64,000 nucleotides of DNA, taken from positions 52,715 through 116,714 of the forward strand of contig NZ_AMZN01000026.1 of the NCBI RefSeq assembly GCF_000331535.1, in the 5' to 3' direction. The notes under the pieces are model-generated. The model saw only the letters and a list, made by a program, of their open reading frames with translations, had not been told where the DNA came from and searched no databases. This document shows, piece after piece, positions 37,036-47,571 of the stretch; the stretch's first letter is position 1, and every line of letters starts with the position of its first letter. A program made the translations under genes and the position numbers. Source of the DNA: Fulvivirga imtechensis AK7. Its GTDB lineage: Bacteria > Bacteroidota > Bacteroidia > Cytophagales > Cyclobacteriaceae.

Positions 37036-38307
37036 ATGTCGTTGAAATCACGTTTCCTGAATATTCTTTTCTGGTCTGTAATATCGGCTGCTTTCATAGG
37101 TCCAGGCACGTTAACTACTGCCTCAACTGCCGGAGCAATGTTCAAGTTTGAGTTAATATGGGCGCTGGCTTTCGCCACAGTGGCTTGTATAGCGCTACAG
37201 GAAATGGCTGCTCGAATTACCATCGCTTCAGGCATGGAGATCGGCAACACCATCAAAATGACCACGGGGTTTTCATGGCTGGCATATTTTATTGGTTTCG
37301 GTGTCATATTTGGTTGCGCTGCCTACGAAGCAGGTAATATACTTGGTGCTTTGGCCGGTGTACAACTTTTACTGGAGGCTGATAGAATAATACTTACCAT
37401 CATCATCGGAATTGCCTGTGCTCTCCTGCTTTGGTTGGGTACGGTTAAAACCATAGTCAATCTTCTGGGCGTAATGGTGGCGGTCATGGGCATCGCCTTT
37501 TGCTATGTGGCCTGGCAGGCGGAGCTATCATTGTCAGAAATAGGCCAGGGGATGAGTTTTAGCATACCTGAAGGGTCTGAATGGCTGATACTTGGCCTGG
37601 TAGGCACTACAATAGTCCCCTACAATCTCTTTCTGGGATCGGGGATCAGTCATGGGCAAAGCATAAAAAATATGCGCTTTGGACTAGTAGTTTCTGTTGT
37701 TCTCGGTGGCATTGTCTCCATCGCTATACTTATTACCGGCACAAAAATAGATGGCACCATTTCATTTCAAAACCTGGCAATCGCAATGGGCGACAGCCTG
37801 GGCAATTCAGCAAAGGTAATGCTGGCCCTGGGGTTATTTGCTGCTGGCTTCACCTCATCTATCACAGCTCCCTTAGCGGCCGGTGTTTTGGCGAAAAGCA
37901 TTGCCGGGACAAAAAAAGAACACATCTACAAACGCATATGGCAAGCCGTGCTTATGGCGGGATTAATATTTGGAATTTCTGAGGTCAAGCCGATTCCTGT
38001 GATTATAGCAGCTCAGGCATTAAATGGTATGATACTACCAATGGTGGCTATCCTTCTTATTATTCAGGCAAACAATGCCCGGCTAATTGGCAGCCAGTAT
38101 ATGAACAGCAAATGGTTTAACGTACTATCACTGATCATACTCAATATAGTGCTGCTCATCGGTCTCAATAATATTTTTAAAGCTGCTACCAACGCACTGG
38201 GATTAGCGGCCACCGATGAAACCGTTCGCCTTATTTATTTACAAATACTGGCATTACCTCTGATGGTCTTTACTATCTATAAAATATGGCAGTTGCGAAA
38301 AAACTAA
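37036..38307 (+). CDS. Nramp-related membrane transporter with altered metal site
   Basis: A 423-residue inner-membrane protein with about eleven membrane segments and the LeuT-like layout of the Nramp family. The canonical metal-binding DPGN of helix 1 is GPGT here (residues 22-25), and the MPHN of helix 6 is VPYN (194-197), so three liganding side chains (Asp, Asn, Met) are changed. Nramp-related branches with changed motifs transport other ions such as Mg2+ or Al3+, or have unknown substrates; this one cannot be assigned. Its stop overlaps the stop of the convergent lipoprotein gene. Confidence 0.88.
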   Translation: MSLKSRFLNILFWSVISAAFIGPGTLTTASTAGAMFKFELIWALAFATVACIALQEMAARITIASGMEIGNTIKMTTGFSWLAYFIGFGVIFGCAAYEAGNILGALAGVQLLLEADRIILTIIIGIACALLLWLGTVKTIVNLLGVMVAVMGIAFCYVAWQAELSLSEIGQGMSFSIPEGSEWLILGLVGTTIVPYNLFLGSGISHGQSIKNMRFGLVVSVVLGGIVSIAILITGTKIDGTISFQNLAIAMGDSLGNSAKVMLALGLFAAGFTSSITAPLAAGVLAKSIAGTKKEHIYKRIWQAVLMAGLIFGISEVKPIPVIIAAQALNGMILPMVAILLIIQANNARLIGSQYMNSKWFNVLSLIILNIVLLIGLNNIFKAATNALGLAATDETVRLIYLQILALPLMVFTIYKIWQLRKN

Positions 38308-39035
38308 AGCTCATTTACCCGTACGCCCTTCAATTCTATCCTGGATAACTCCTCCAGGTCACTATTGACAAATGCTTCTCCAATGGCTTCAAGAGTAATC
38401 TCCGCTTTTGGTTTGTAATTGATATAGTCAACAAAACGAATACCTCCAACAAATCTTTCATTGTATGCTTCTCTGAATCGCATGCCTCCACCTTCAGTTA
38501 GGTACTTGTAGGCGAGATAGTCTACTCTCTTATCTTCGGTACCAATCCAATATATAAATTCGTCTTCATAGTCCGTACCTCCTCCCTGCTGCTCAAATGT
38601 CACTTTGATTTTGTGATACTCCTTGCCCTTAATGGTGGCTTTTCCGAGATATGCTTTGTTTACAGCGGGATCGTTCAGCCCCTTTGGCAGCATGGCAAAA
38701 TAAATAACAGAATTTACTGAATTGGCATATTTGGAGGCCATTGAATCCGGAATATCTGCCTTCGCACCATTGATCTCACGGTAAAACCCATCGTTATTTA
38801 ACACATCTCTTATTAAACCGGTCGAATCTTTAAAAAGCCTCACGTATTCAAACCGCCCCGAAGCATACTTCGCGCCATATTCCTTATCACGGAAGGTAAA
38901 TTCTACTTCTATACTGTCATAATTCGGTCCTCCTGCTGCTTCAATAGCTTCAAATGCTATTACTTCCGGATCTTTTTCTTTGTTATCGCAACCAATAGCA
39001 CCAAGTACCATCAGCGCCATCAATATCTTCTTCAT
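38304..39035 (-). CDS. DUF6503-like lipoprotein
   Basis: A 243-residue lipoprotein: signal MKKILMALMVLGAIGC with the lipidated Cys at 16. The mature part is a beta-rich, LolA/outer-membrane-lipoprotein-like fold by pattern (SIEVEFTFRDKEYG, GFYREINGAKADIPDSMASKYANSVNSVIYF, RVDYLAYKYLTEGGGMRFREAY). It fits the DUF6503 family of Bacteroidota, whose role is unknown. It is convergent with the Nramp-like gene (3'-end overlap of 4 bp) and lies 26 bp downstream of the arginase-fold gene, possibly in one transcript with it. Confidence 0.8.
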   Translation of the reverse strand: MKKILMALMVLGAIGCDNKEKDPEVIAFEAIEAAGGPNYDSIEVEFTFRDKEYGAKYASGRFEYVRLFKDSTGLIRDVLNNDGFYREINGAKADIPDSMASKYANSVNSVIYFAMLPKGLNDPAVNKAYLGKATIKGKEYHKIKVTFEQQGGGTDYEDEFIYWIGTEDKRVDYLAYKYLTEGGGMRFREAYNERFVGGIRFVDYINYKPKAEITLEAIGEAFVNSDLEELSRIELKGVRVNEL

Positions 39036-39061
39036 ATTCTTAAAGTTTAGATGAATAACAA

Positions 39062-40222
39062 TTATATAAGTTTTGCATGTGTATTGATATACCGCTCCGG
39101 CAGATCACCTTTGGTCGCAGCCTGGTAGTCAGAATATGAGCACGGAATAATACAGTTTCTGGAATATTTTTCCTTTCCCTGCGGAAAAGGCACTTCCATC
39201 CACCATTTTTCACTTAGTTTGCTCTTGTAGAAACTCAGCGTTTCAGGGTCAGAGGGCATGGAAACCACAAACTTCAAATAGTCATTGTTTTTGAAGTTCT
39301 GTTCATTCTTTCTGTGGTAAAAGCCTTCGATAAAGTACCATATCATAGTAGCTACCACTGCGGCTGTCTTCTTCGAACTATCATCATATTCAGGATTATA
39401 CTCATAAAACCCGGCTGAACTCAGTTTTTCATTGAGACCGGCATACCAGCATATTTGACAAGCCTCTTCACCTGTCAGTCCAAAAGGCTGGGCATTGGCA
39501 GTGCCTGGCGCATCACTCGACTTAATAGCCGTAATATCAAACGAAAGCATATCTGCATTTCTGATTATAGGCTCCATTTCCTGAATATTAGATCTTAAAT
39601 GTCCGATTCTATAGGCTTCGAAGTATAGCTTTTCGAGTATGTTAATGGCATTCTGATCGATCAGGTAGCTCTGATAGGCAAGATGGCTGTAGTTAAACAA
39701 GTAGTTTGGCTCGTGTAGTAATATCTTATGGATATGCTGCTGATGTGCCGGCTGGCTTATCCCCTCCTCCATATCCAATAAAGCATCTATATTCAGCAAG
39801 CTGATGAGCTTGTCCATCCCTTCGTAAGCCTGAAATTGCCCATAATCAATATCATGGGAGCCCCCAATGATTAACGGAAGCACATTGTTCTCAATTAAGA
39901 TCTGGCAAACCTCCTTTACACGCCCGTGTGTTTCGTCAAGATCAACTCCGTTGCGAAGTGTACCCATGTCAATTATTTTATAGGCACCGTATCCTTTCTT
40001 CAGATTGTAAAGTTTTTTTCTTATTTCTATAGCTCCTTTGGCAGCACCCTTATTGACTACAGTTCCCCGCTCTTCATTCACACCAATGATAGCTATGTCC
40101 GCATCTTTATAGTCCGGCATGCGATCAACATTCGCCCTTATGCTTTTGTAGAAGCTGTTGGAATGCCGTATATGGGAAAAATCCTCCTCTTCCAGGGGTG
40201 AAAAAAAGATCTTAAGGTCCAT
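39062..40222 (-). CDS. Arginase/formimidoylglutamase-fold protein with lost metal ligands
   Basis: A 386-residue member of the ureohydrolase fold, most like Bacteroidota formimidoylglutamase annotations. Of the six usual Mn ligands, four are in place: His123 (GGSHD), Asp146 and Asp150 (DALLD) and Asp229 (SFDIT). The His of DxHxD is Leu148 and the second Asp of SFDxD is Thr231. With two ligands gone, a normal dinuclear Mn site is unlikely, so the protein may be non-catalytic or use one metal. No histidine-degradation gene is nearby. It is followed 26 bp later by the lipoprotein gene. Confidence 0.82.
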   Translation of the reverse strand: MDLKIFFSPLEEEDFSHIRHSNSFYKSIRANVDRMPDYKDADIAIIGVNEERGTVVNKGAAKGAIEIRKKLYNLKKGYGAYKIIDMGTLRNGVDLDETHGRVKEVCQILIENNVLPLIIGGSHDIDYGQFQAYEGMDKLISLLNIDALLDMEEGISQPAHQQHIHKILLHEPNYLFNYSHLAYQSYLIDQNAINILEKLYFEAYRIGHLRSNIQEMEPIIRNADMLSFDITAIKSSDAPGTANAQPFGLTGEEACQICWYAGLNEKLSSAGFYEYNPEYDDSSKKTAAVVATMIWYFIEGFYHRKNEQNFKNNDYLKFVVSMPSDPETLSFYKSKLSEKWWMEVPFPQGKEKYSRNCIIPCSYSDYQAATKGDLPERYINTHAKLI

Positions 40223-40282
40223 AGAGTTTAATTTTAAAAACTAAAAATACACTTTTGAAATTATAATTAAAATTGTCTACTA

Positions 40283-40327
40283 TTGGTAGCGACACTATCT
40301 ACATTGAGCAGATAGTGTCGGCACCAA
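40283..40327. repeat. Hairpin of the GTGCC..CACTATC palindrome family
   Basis: 18-bp arms (40283-40300, 40310-40327) pair at 16 of 18 positions around a nine-base loop. The arm core matches that of the hairpin at 6598-6644. Confidence 0.8.
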
Positions 40328-40341
40328 ATACGCTAATAATA

Positions 40342-40375
40342 AAAAAAGCCATCCTTTTACGAATGGCCTATTAAT
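40342..40375 (-). terminator. Terminator after nqrF
   Basis: On the minus strand a GCCAT/ATGGC stem is followed by seven T, 15 bases after the nqrF stop. Confidence 0.8.
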
Positions 40376-40389
40376 TTCATTTTATCGGA

Positions 40390-41694
40390 TTATCCTCCGA
40401 AATCGTCAAATCTGATATTTTCTGGCGGAATACCCATTTCATCCAGCATCTTCAATACTGCTGCGTTCATCAATGGAGGTCCACACAGGTAGTACTCTAC
40501 TTCTTCCGGTTCCGGGTGATCTTTCAGATAGTTATCATAGAGTGCCTGGTGAATGAATCCGAGGTATCCATCAGCGTCTCTGTCGTCAAGGCTTTTCTTC
40601 ACTCTCCAGTTATCCGTATCCAAAGGCTCTGAAAGCGCTATGTTGAACTGGAAGTTTGAGAACTCGTCTTCAATTTTCCTGAAGTGGTTCACATAGAAAA
40701 GCTCCTTCTTAGATCGGCCACCATACCAGTAGGACACTTTGCGGTCAGTTTTCATAGTATGGAACAGGTGGAAGATCTGTGCCCTCAAAGGAGCCATGCC
40801 TGCACCACCACCAATATAGATCATTTCACGATCTGTATAGTTAATGGCAAACTCACCATAAGGACCTGAAATCGTCACTTTATCACCAGGCTTTCTTGAG
40901 AATACGTAAGAAGAGCAGATGCCAGGATTAACATCCATGAATTTACCTGCATCTCTGTCCCATGGTGGAGTAGCGATCCTGATGTTCAGCATTACAATAT
41001 TTCCTTCTGCAGGGTGATTGGCCATTGAATAGGCTCTGAATATCTCCTCATCATTCTTCATCACCAGGTCCCACATCTTAAAGTTATCCCAATCCGATTG
41101 GAACACATCATCCGGGTGGCCCAGCTCAGGCTTAGGAGCTATGTCCATATCCGAGAATTTCACTTCGATAACCGGAACATCTATCTGAACGTAACCCCCG
41201 GCTTCAAACTCAAGGTGCTCTCCTTCAGGAAGTTTCATCACAAACTCTTTAATAAAGGTGGATACGTTGTAGTTAGACACCACTTCGCAGTCCCACTTTT
41301 TAATACCAAAGATCTCCTCAGGTATCCTGATGTTCATATCTTGCTTTACCTTCACCTGACATGAAAGTCTCACCTTTTCTTTTTGCTCTGTTCTGCTCAG
41401 GTGGCCCACCTCGGTAGGTAGTACCTCTCCCCCGCCATCTTCAACCACACACTTACACATAGCGCAAGTACCTCCGCCACCGCAAGCTGATGGCAGGAAT
41501 ATCTTTTGTGCGGAAAGCGTAGACAGCAATGTTGAACCGGCTGTCGTTACAATAGGATTGTCAGTATCACCGTTGATAGTAATTTTTACAGGCCCCGACT
41601 GCACCAGTTTCGACTGTGCAAAAAGTAGTACAAAGACCAGTAGCAGAATAATAAGTGTAAATGCTACAATAGAAGTTAAAATGATTGTACTCAT
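40390..41694 (-). CDS. nqrF: Na+-translocating NADH:quinone reductase subunit F
   Basis: The NADH-oxidising, FAD- and [2Fe-2S]-containing subunit of the sodium pump Na+-NQR. 434 residues: one N-terminal membrane helix (IILTSIVAFTLIILLLVFVLLFA), a plant-type ferredoxin domain with CGGGGTCAMCKC and the later Cys of LSCQVK, then FAD binding (RAYSMANHP) and NADH binding (GGGAGMAPLRAQ; CGPPLMNAAV). The C-terminus DDFGG is typical. The other nqr genes are not on either side, which is unlike the usual nqrABCDEF cluster. It has its own -7 element and terminator. Confidence 0.95.
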   Translation of the reverse strand: MSTIILTSIVAFTLIILLLVFVLLFAQSKLVQSGPVKITINGDTDNPIVTTAGSTLLSTLSAQKIFLPSACGGGGTCAMCKCVVEDGGGEVLPTEVGHLSRTEQKEKVRLSCQVKVKQDMNIRIPEEIFGIKKWDCEVVSNYNVSTFIKEFVMKLPEGEHLEFEAGGYVQIDVPVIEVKFSDMDIAPKPELGHPDDVFQSDWDNFKMWDLVMKNDEEIFRAYSMANHPAEGNIVMLNIRIATPPWDRDAGKFMDVNPGICSSYVFSRKPGDKVTISGPYGEFAINYTDREMIYIGGGAGMAPLRAQIFHLFHTMKTDRKVSYWYGGRSKKELFYVNHFRKIEDEFSNFQFNIALSEPLDTDNWRVKKSLDDRDADGYLGFIHQALYDNYLKDHPEPEEVEYYLCGPPLMNAAVLKMLDEMGIPPENIRFDDFGG

Positions 41695-41745
41695 TGAAAT
41701 TGAATCGTTTCTTCAATAAAAATTTGCCCCTTTGGAATGGGACTA

Positions 41746-41753
41746 CAAATATA
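41746..41753 (-). promoter_or_regulatory. Promoter -7 element of nqrF
   Basis: TATATTTG on the minus strand matches TAnnTTTG about 50 bp before the nqrF ATG. No TTG was seen at the -33 spacing. Confidence 0.5.
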
Positions 41754-41868
41754 TTTAGTAAAAGTTTAAAACTATAATCTATAGAATTAAATTTTGGGGT
41801 TATTTGGCGGAGAAGAAAAGGCTTGGAAAGGTAATGCGATAAACATCTAAATATAGAGGTGGCAATAA

Positions 41869-41903
41869 CAAAAAAAGCCATGAAGTGTCTCCACCTCATG
41901 ACT
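41869..41903 (-). terminator. Terminator of the metY-metX-hom operon
   Basis: CATGAGGTG/CACTTCATG stem with a four-base loop, then a run of seven T on the minus strand, about 35 bases after the hom stop. Confidence 0.85.
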
Positions 41904-41937
41904 CAAAATTAAGCAGAAATATATCAATAAAATTTGT

Positions 41938-43149
41938 TTAGCTCGCGTATGAGTAGGTCAGGCTTGGTATTTCAACCTCTTTTTGGCTACCGGATGTAAA
42001 AACCAGGTTAGTATCCGGACTTCCATTAGAGAGAAGGCTGCTTAGCTCTGATAACGCCACCTTTCCAATAACATAACCATAATCATTGCCCACATATTTT
42101 TCCGATATAGTGTCAAAGGCAGTCCAGTTGATAGCGTCAATGTCTTTGGCACTCAGGTAAACCTCCACTAATTCTGAAGTATCTACTTTGTGATCGGAAG
42201 ATCTGTACCTATAGGCATATCCCTGAGTCAGCGCTACCACGTCAGATAATACAGCCAACCCGGTAGGGAGGCTTCCGGCTCCTTTTCCAATTAACGTTTG
42301 ATTGCTGGCAAATTTTCCATTGATCAGCACACAATTGAATTCATTCTCCACATGGTATAATGGATTTTGCGAATCTATGAAATGAGGCGCCACCACTGCC
42401 GACAGGCTATCTCCATTATAATAAGCTTTAGCCAACAGTTTGATCTTCAGGTTTCTTTCCCTGGCAAATGCGATGTCGCTATCGGTAATGTTTTGTATAC
42501 CCCAGTTGAAGATATTGTCCGGGTGTAATCTTAAGCCAAAGGCATGTTGAAGGATAATACTCAACTTAAATTTAGGATCAAAACCACCTACATCAAGCGT
42601 TGGATCGCTTTCTGCAAAGCCATTGGCCTGAGCCTCTCCCAAAGCCTCTTCATAAGATTTACCTTCCTGAAATAACTTTGTTAAAATATAGTTAGACGAT
42701 CCGTTGAAGATCCCTTTTATCTCGCTGATATGTTCGGAAGCATAGTAATCCTCCAGGTTTCTGATAATCGGGATACTTCCGCATACAGCCCCTTCATAAA
42801 GGAGTGGCGTTTCGTATTCTTTCTGCAACGCTATCAATTCATCCAGATTTTCGGCTACCATCTTTTTATTGGCCGTTACTACTGCTTTCCGGCTTTTCAA
42901 AGCTTTTCTTACAATGTCCAAAGCAGCTTGAGGATCATCTATCAGTTCAACTACTATATTAATTTGATCGTCATTAAGGATATCTGAGGGGTTATAAGTG
43001 ATCCTATCATTGTCGATACTTCTCTGTTTGTTTTTATTCTTGACGCAAACTTTGACGATTTCCGCGTCAAGGCTGTTTTCGGCAAGCGTTTTATATAGCC
43101 CTTGCCCTACACAACCGAATCCAAAAAGACCTATTTTATATTTACTCAT
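41938..43149 (-). CDS. hom: Homoserine dehydrogenase
   Basis: NAD(P)-dependent enzyme that reduces aspartate semialdehyde to homoserine for methionine and threonine synthesis. 403 residues: Rossmann motif GLFGFGCVGQGLY at the N-terminus, VVTANKKMVAEN, and the signature GIFNGSSNYILTKL, with the catalytic region GGFDPKFKLSIILQHAFG. The C-terminal ~60 residues are not a clear ACT domain. Last gene of the SAM-riboswitch operon, 2 bp after metX, so homoserine supply is controlled with its acetylation and sulfhydrylation. It is monofunctional; no aspartate kinase is fused. Confidence 0.95.
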   Translation of the reverse strand: MSKYKIGLFGFGCVGQGLYKTLAENSLDAEIVKVCVKNKNKQRSIDNDRITYNPSDILNDDQINIVVELIDDPQAALDIVRKALKSRKAVVTANKKMVAENLDELIALQKEYETPLLYEGAVCGSIPIIRNLEDYYASEHISEIKGIFNGSSNYILTKLFQEGKSYEEALGEAQANGFAESDPTLDVGGFDPKFKLSIILQHAFGLRLHPDNIFNWGIQNITDSDIAFARERNLKIKLLAKAYYNGDSLSAVVAPHFIDSQNPLYHVENEFNCVLINGKFASNQTLIGKGAGSLPTGLAVLSDVVALTQGYAYRYRSSDHKVDTSELVEVYLSAKDIDAINWTAFDTISEKYVGNDYGYVIGKVALSELSSLLSNGSPDTNLVFTSGSQKEVEIPSLTYSYAS

Positions 43150-43151
43150 TT

Positions 43152-45684
<2,533 letters not shown>

Positions 45685-45739
45685 CTAACAGCAACAACAG
45701 CAACAACAACAGTCGTTGCAGAAATAAGAAATAATGTGA

Positions 45740-45817
45740 TTAGCCAGTGATTGAATTGATCGCTGAAATGCGGCTAAAAGTCCTGTTTGATGTTGGATTG
45801 ATCTTTTCATTTTTCAT
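45740..45817 (-). CDS. Possible 25-residue leader peptide after the SAM riboswitch
   Basis: An ATG three bases after the riboswitch P1 stem opens a 25-codon frame (starts MKNEKINPTS, ends SAINSITG) that stops well before metY. A second in-frame ATG is not available, though an out-of-frame ATG lies seven bases on. The peptide has no Met or Cys run. Its position suggests a leader ORF, but it may equally be chance. Confidence 0.3.
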   Translation of the reverse strand: MKNEKINPTSNRTFSRISAINSITG

Positions 45818-45819
45818 CA

Positions 45820-45942
45820 ATTTATATTCTCCCTCATCCGTCACTTGACGAACATTCCCGGGATCAGGATTTAGCACCTTGGATTTGGTGACCAGGTTGC
45901 TAGCGTTTCTCAGAGCCAGTCTCTCCACGCTTCTTTATAAAT
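45820..45942 (-). ncRNA. SAM-I (S-box) riboswitch controlling metY-metX-hom
   Basis: The minus strand shows the S-box core: GGAGAGACTGGCTCTGAGAAACGCTAG-type 5' half, then GCAACCTGG, CCAAGGTGCTAAATCC and GGGAGAAT. P1 is closed by ATTTATA (45942-45936) with TATAAAT (45826-45820). SAM binding should lower expression of the downstream methionine genes. No classic terminator with a T-run is evident between the aptamer and metY, so the output may be translational or use a distant structure. Confidence 0.93.
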
Positions 45943-45973
45943 CGACTTTCTCAAAAGAGAGCATCGAATTGAT

Positions 45974-46009
45974 CTTACAAACCTAGTGAGGGTTTGTAAG
46001 GTTTCCAAA
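45974..46009 (-). promoter_or_regulatory. metY operon promoter with overlapping dyad
   Basis: On the minus strand TTTG (46009-46006), a 20-bp spacer and TAGGTTTG (45985-45978) form a Bacteroidota promoter about 36 bp before the riboswitch. A perfect 10-bp inverted repeat, CTTACAAACC-N7-GGTTTGTAAG (45974-46000), covers the -7 box and much of the spacer, like an operator. Confidence 0.75.
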
Positions 46010-46168
46010 TAATTTTTGAAATTTTTGTTTGACAAATAGCTGCACCCTGTTAAAGTACCGCCCAAGACCAAGGGATATTTAATAAAATGGAACAGATTCT
46101 CATTATAGGCAGGCGTGTGAGTTCTTTGCCCTGTTTTCGACTTAAGACATAAAGCTACGCTTCACTAT

Positions 46169-47143
46169 TCAATTGTTACGAACCAAAAGGGACTTACTAT
46201 AATGTTCATAAGTTTCCATTGATATTTGCTGTACTTCCTCAATAAGTTCCTGCGGATATAGCACGGTGGCCTTGGCGCCAAACATCAGAAGCCAGCGGGA
46301 GAATCCTCTAAAATTGCAGGTCATAAATCTCATCTCAAGATCTCCATCAACCCTTTTTTCATCAGTCCAGCCCATGTAATACTTCTGCTCTCCAATATAC
46401 CTGATAGTCTCTGCATTAAACCTGATCACCACACGCTTGAGATCAGTGCCTCTCATGAAATTATTGAGGTATAATTGATATGATTGATGGTTCGTAGGAT
46501 CATATTTTTCGTCCAACACCTTTAATTTAGTTATCCTGTCTGTTCTAAAATCACGAAGATCCTGCCTCATTCTGCAGTATCCTATCATATGCCAGTGTGA
46601 ACTATAAAAGCATAAACCTAAAGGCTCCACTTCACGGGTATTAAACTGATCTTTGTAATTAGAATAGTACTCAAAAGACACCACTCTATTTTCTGCCAGA
46701 GCAGCCTGAATATCTGACAAGAAGTGATCCGGGAATTCACTTCTGTTCTGATTAGGCGCCTGAAGTACTTGTATGTGTTCCTCCAGGCTTTCCAGGTAGT
46801 CCTTTTCCTGTGTTTTCAGTACTGATTTGATCTTAAACAGGGCATTTTCAAAGTGTTGCTGAATAGACTTGTCGGTATTTTTCTCCGCCAGCTTAGCAGC
46901 CAGAAGAATGGCTCCTGCCTCATCTTTACTAAAGCTTACAGGAGGAAGGCTGTATCCCTCCATAATAAAATAACCTTTACCCGCCTCCGCCCCAATAGGA
47001 ACGCCCGCCTCCTCCAATGCTCGGATATCACGATAAACCGTGCGCAGACTTATTTCAAAGCGATCAGCTACCTGTTGGGCAGTCACTACCTTTTTACTTT
47101 GTAATTGAATAAGAATAGCCGATAATCTGTCAATGCGGTTCAT
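46169..47143 (-). CDS. HTH-WYL transcriptional regulator
   Basis: A 324-residue YafY-type regulator. The N-terminal winged HTH (RIDRLSAILIQLQSKKVVTAQQVADRFEISLRTVYRDIRALEEAGVP) is followed by a WYL domain (about 140-215, SFEYYSN...REVEPLGLCFYSSHWHMIGYCRMRQDLRDFRTDRI) and a WCX-like C-terminus. WYL regulators sense nucleotides or other small ligands. Its ATG overlaps the stop of the SRPBCC gene (ATGA). It is the third gene of the DUF4105-SRPBCC-WYL unit; it may regulate its own operon. The region between it and the metY promoter (46010-46168) holds no gene. Confidence 0.93.
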   Translation of the reverse strand: MNRIDRLSAILIQLQSKKVVTAQQVADRFEISLRTVYRDIRALEEAGVPIGAEAGKGYFIMEGYSLPPVSFSKDEAGAILLAAKLAEKNTDKSIQQHFENALFKIKSVLKTQEKDYLESLEEHIQVLQAPNQNRSEFPDHFLSDIQAALAENRVVSFEYYSNYKDQFNTREVEPLGLCFYSSHWHMIGYCRMRQDLRDFRTDRITKLKVLDEKYDPTNHQSYQLYLNNFMRGTDLKRVVIRFNAETIRYIGEQKYYMGWTDEKRVDGDLEMRFMTCNFRGFSRWLLMFGAKATVLYPQELIEEVQQISMETYEHYSKSLLVRNN

Positions 47144-47571
47144 CGTTCAGCAAGTGATTTAAGAGTATTATTCATAGCTTCAAAGCCTGCCCTGGTTTTG
47201 ATGTCGAGGCTTTTCCATAAAAATGGCACGAGTACCCCGGCAAATTCCTCTCTTTGCACAAAGGTACATGTTCCATCGCCATGATCTTCAATTTCAAAGA
47301 TATGATGTCCGTCAAAGATCCCTCTCATAAAGAGACTTCCCAGCCAGCCAAATTGCTTCTCTTTTTTAAATAATGTCACCTGAGGCTTAAATACCATCGG
47401 TTTCGCCCCAGGCTGTTGTATGGTTATCTTTAGTCTTTCCCGGAGCTTGACCTTACCTATAATACTGATAATGAACGGATTCCATTCCGGGTATTTATCA
47501 AAATCCATCAAAATACTCCAGACCTTATCGGGAGAGGCTGAGATGTTCACAGATGTGCTAAGCTCCTTCAT
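47140..47571 (-). CDS. SRPBCC (START-like) family protein
   Basis: A 143-residue helix-grip protein of the polyketide cyclase/SRPBCC type (MKELSTSVNISASPDKVWSILMDFDKYPEWNPFI). Such proteins bind hydrophobic ligands in a cavity. No catalytic residues can be named. The frame is open 14 codons further but overlaps DUF4105; the ATG at 47571 fits the family start and leaves a 14-bp overlap. Middle gene of the operon with DUF4105 and the WYL regulator; WYL or HTH genes next to SRPBCC genes are common in Bacteroidota. Confidence 0.88.
   Translation of the reverse strand: MKELSTSVNISASPDKVWSILMDFDKYPEWNPFIISIIGKVKLRERLKITIQQPGAKPMVFKPQVTLFKKEKQFGWLGSLFMRGIFDGHHIFEIEDHGDGTCTFVQREEFAGVLVPFLWKSLDIKTRAGFEAMNNTLKSLAER

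Noticed and set aside
45740..45928. 62-codon minus-strand frame across the SAM riboswitch
   Set aside because: Most of it is the aptamer itself; only the last 25 codons, after P1, are kept as a low-confidence leader peptide.
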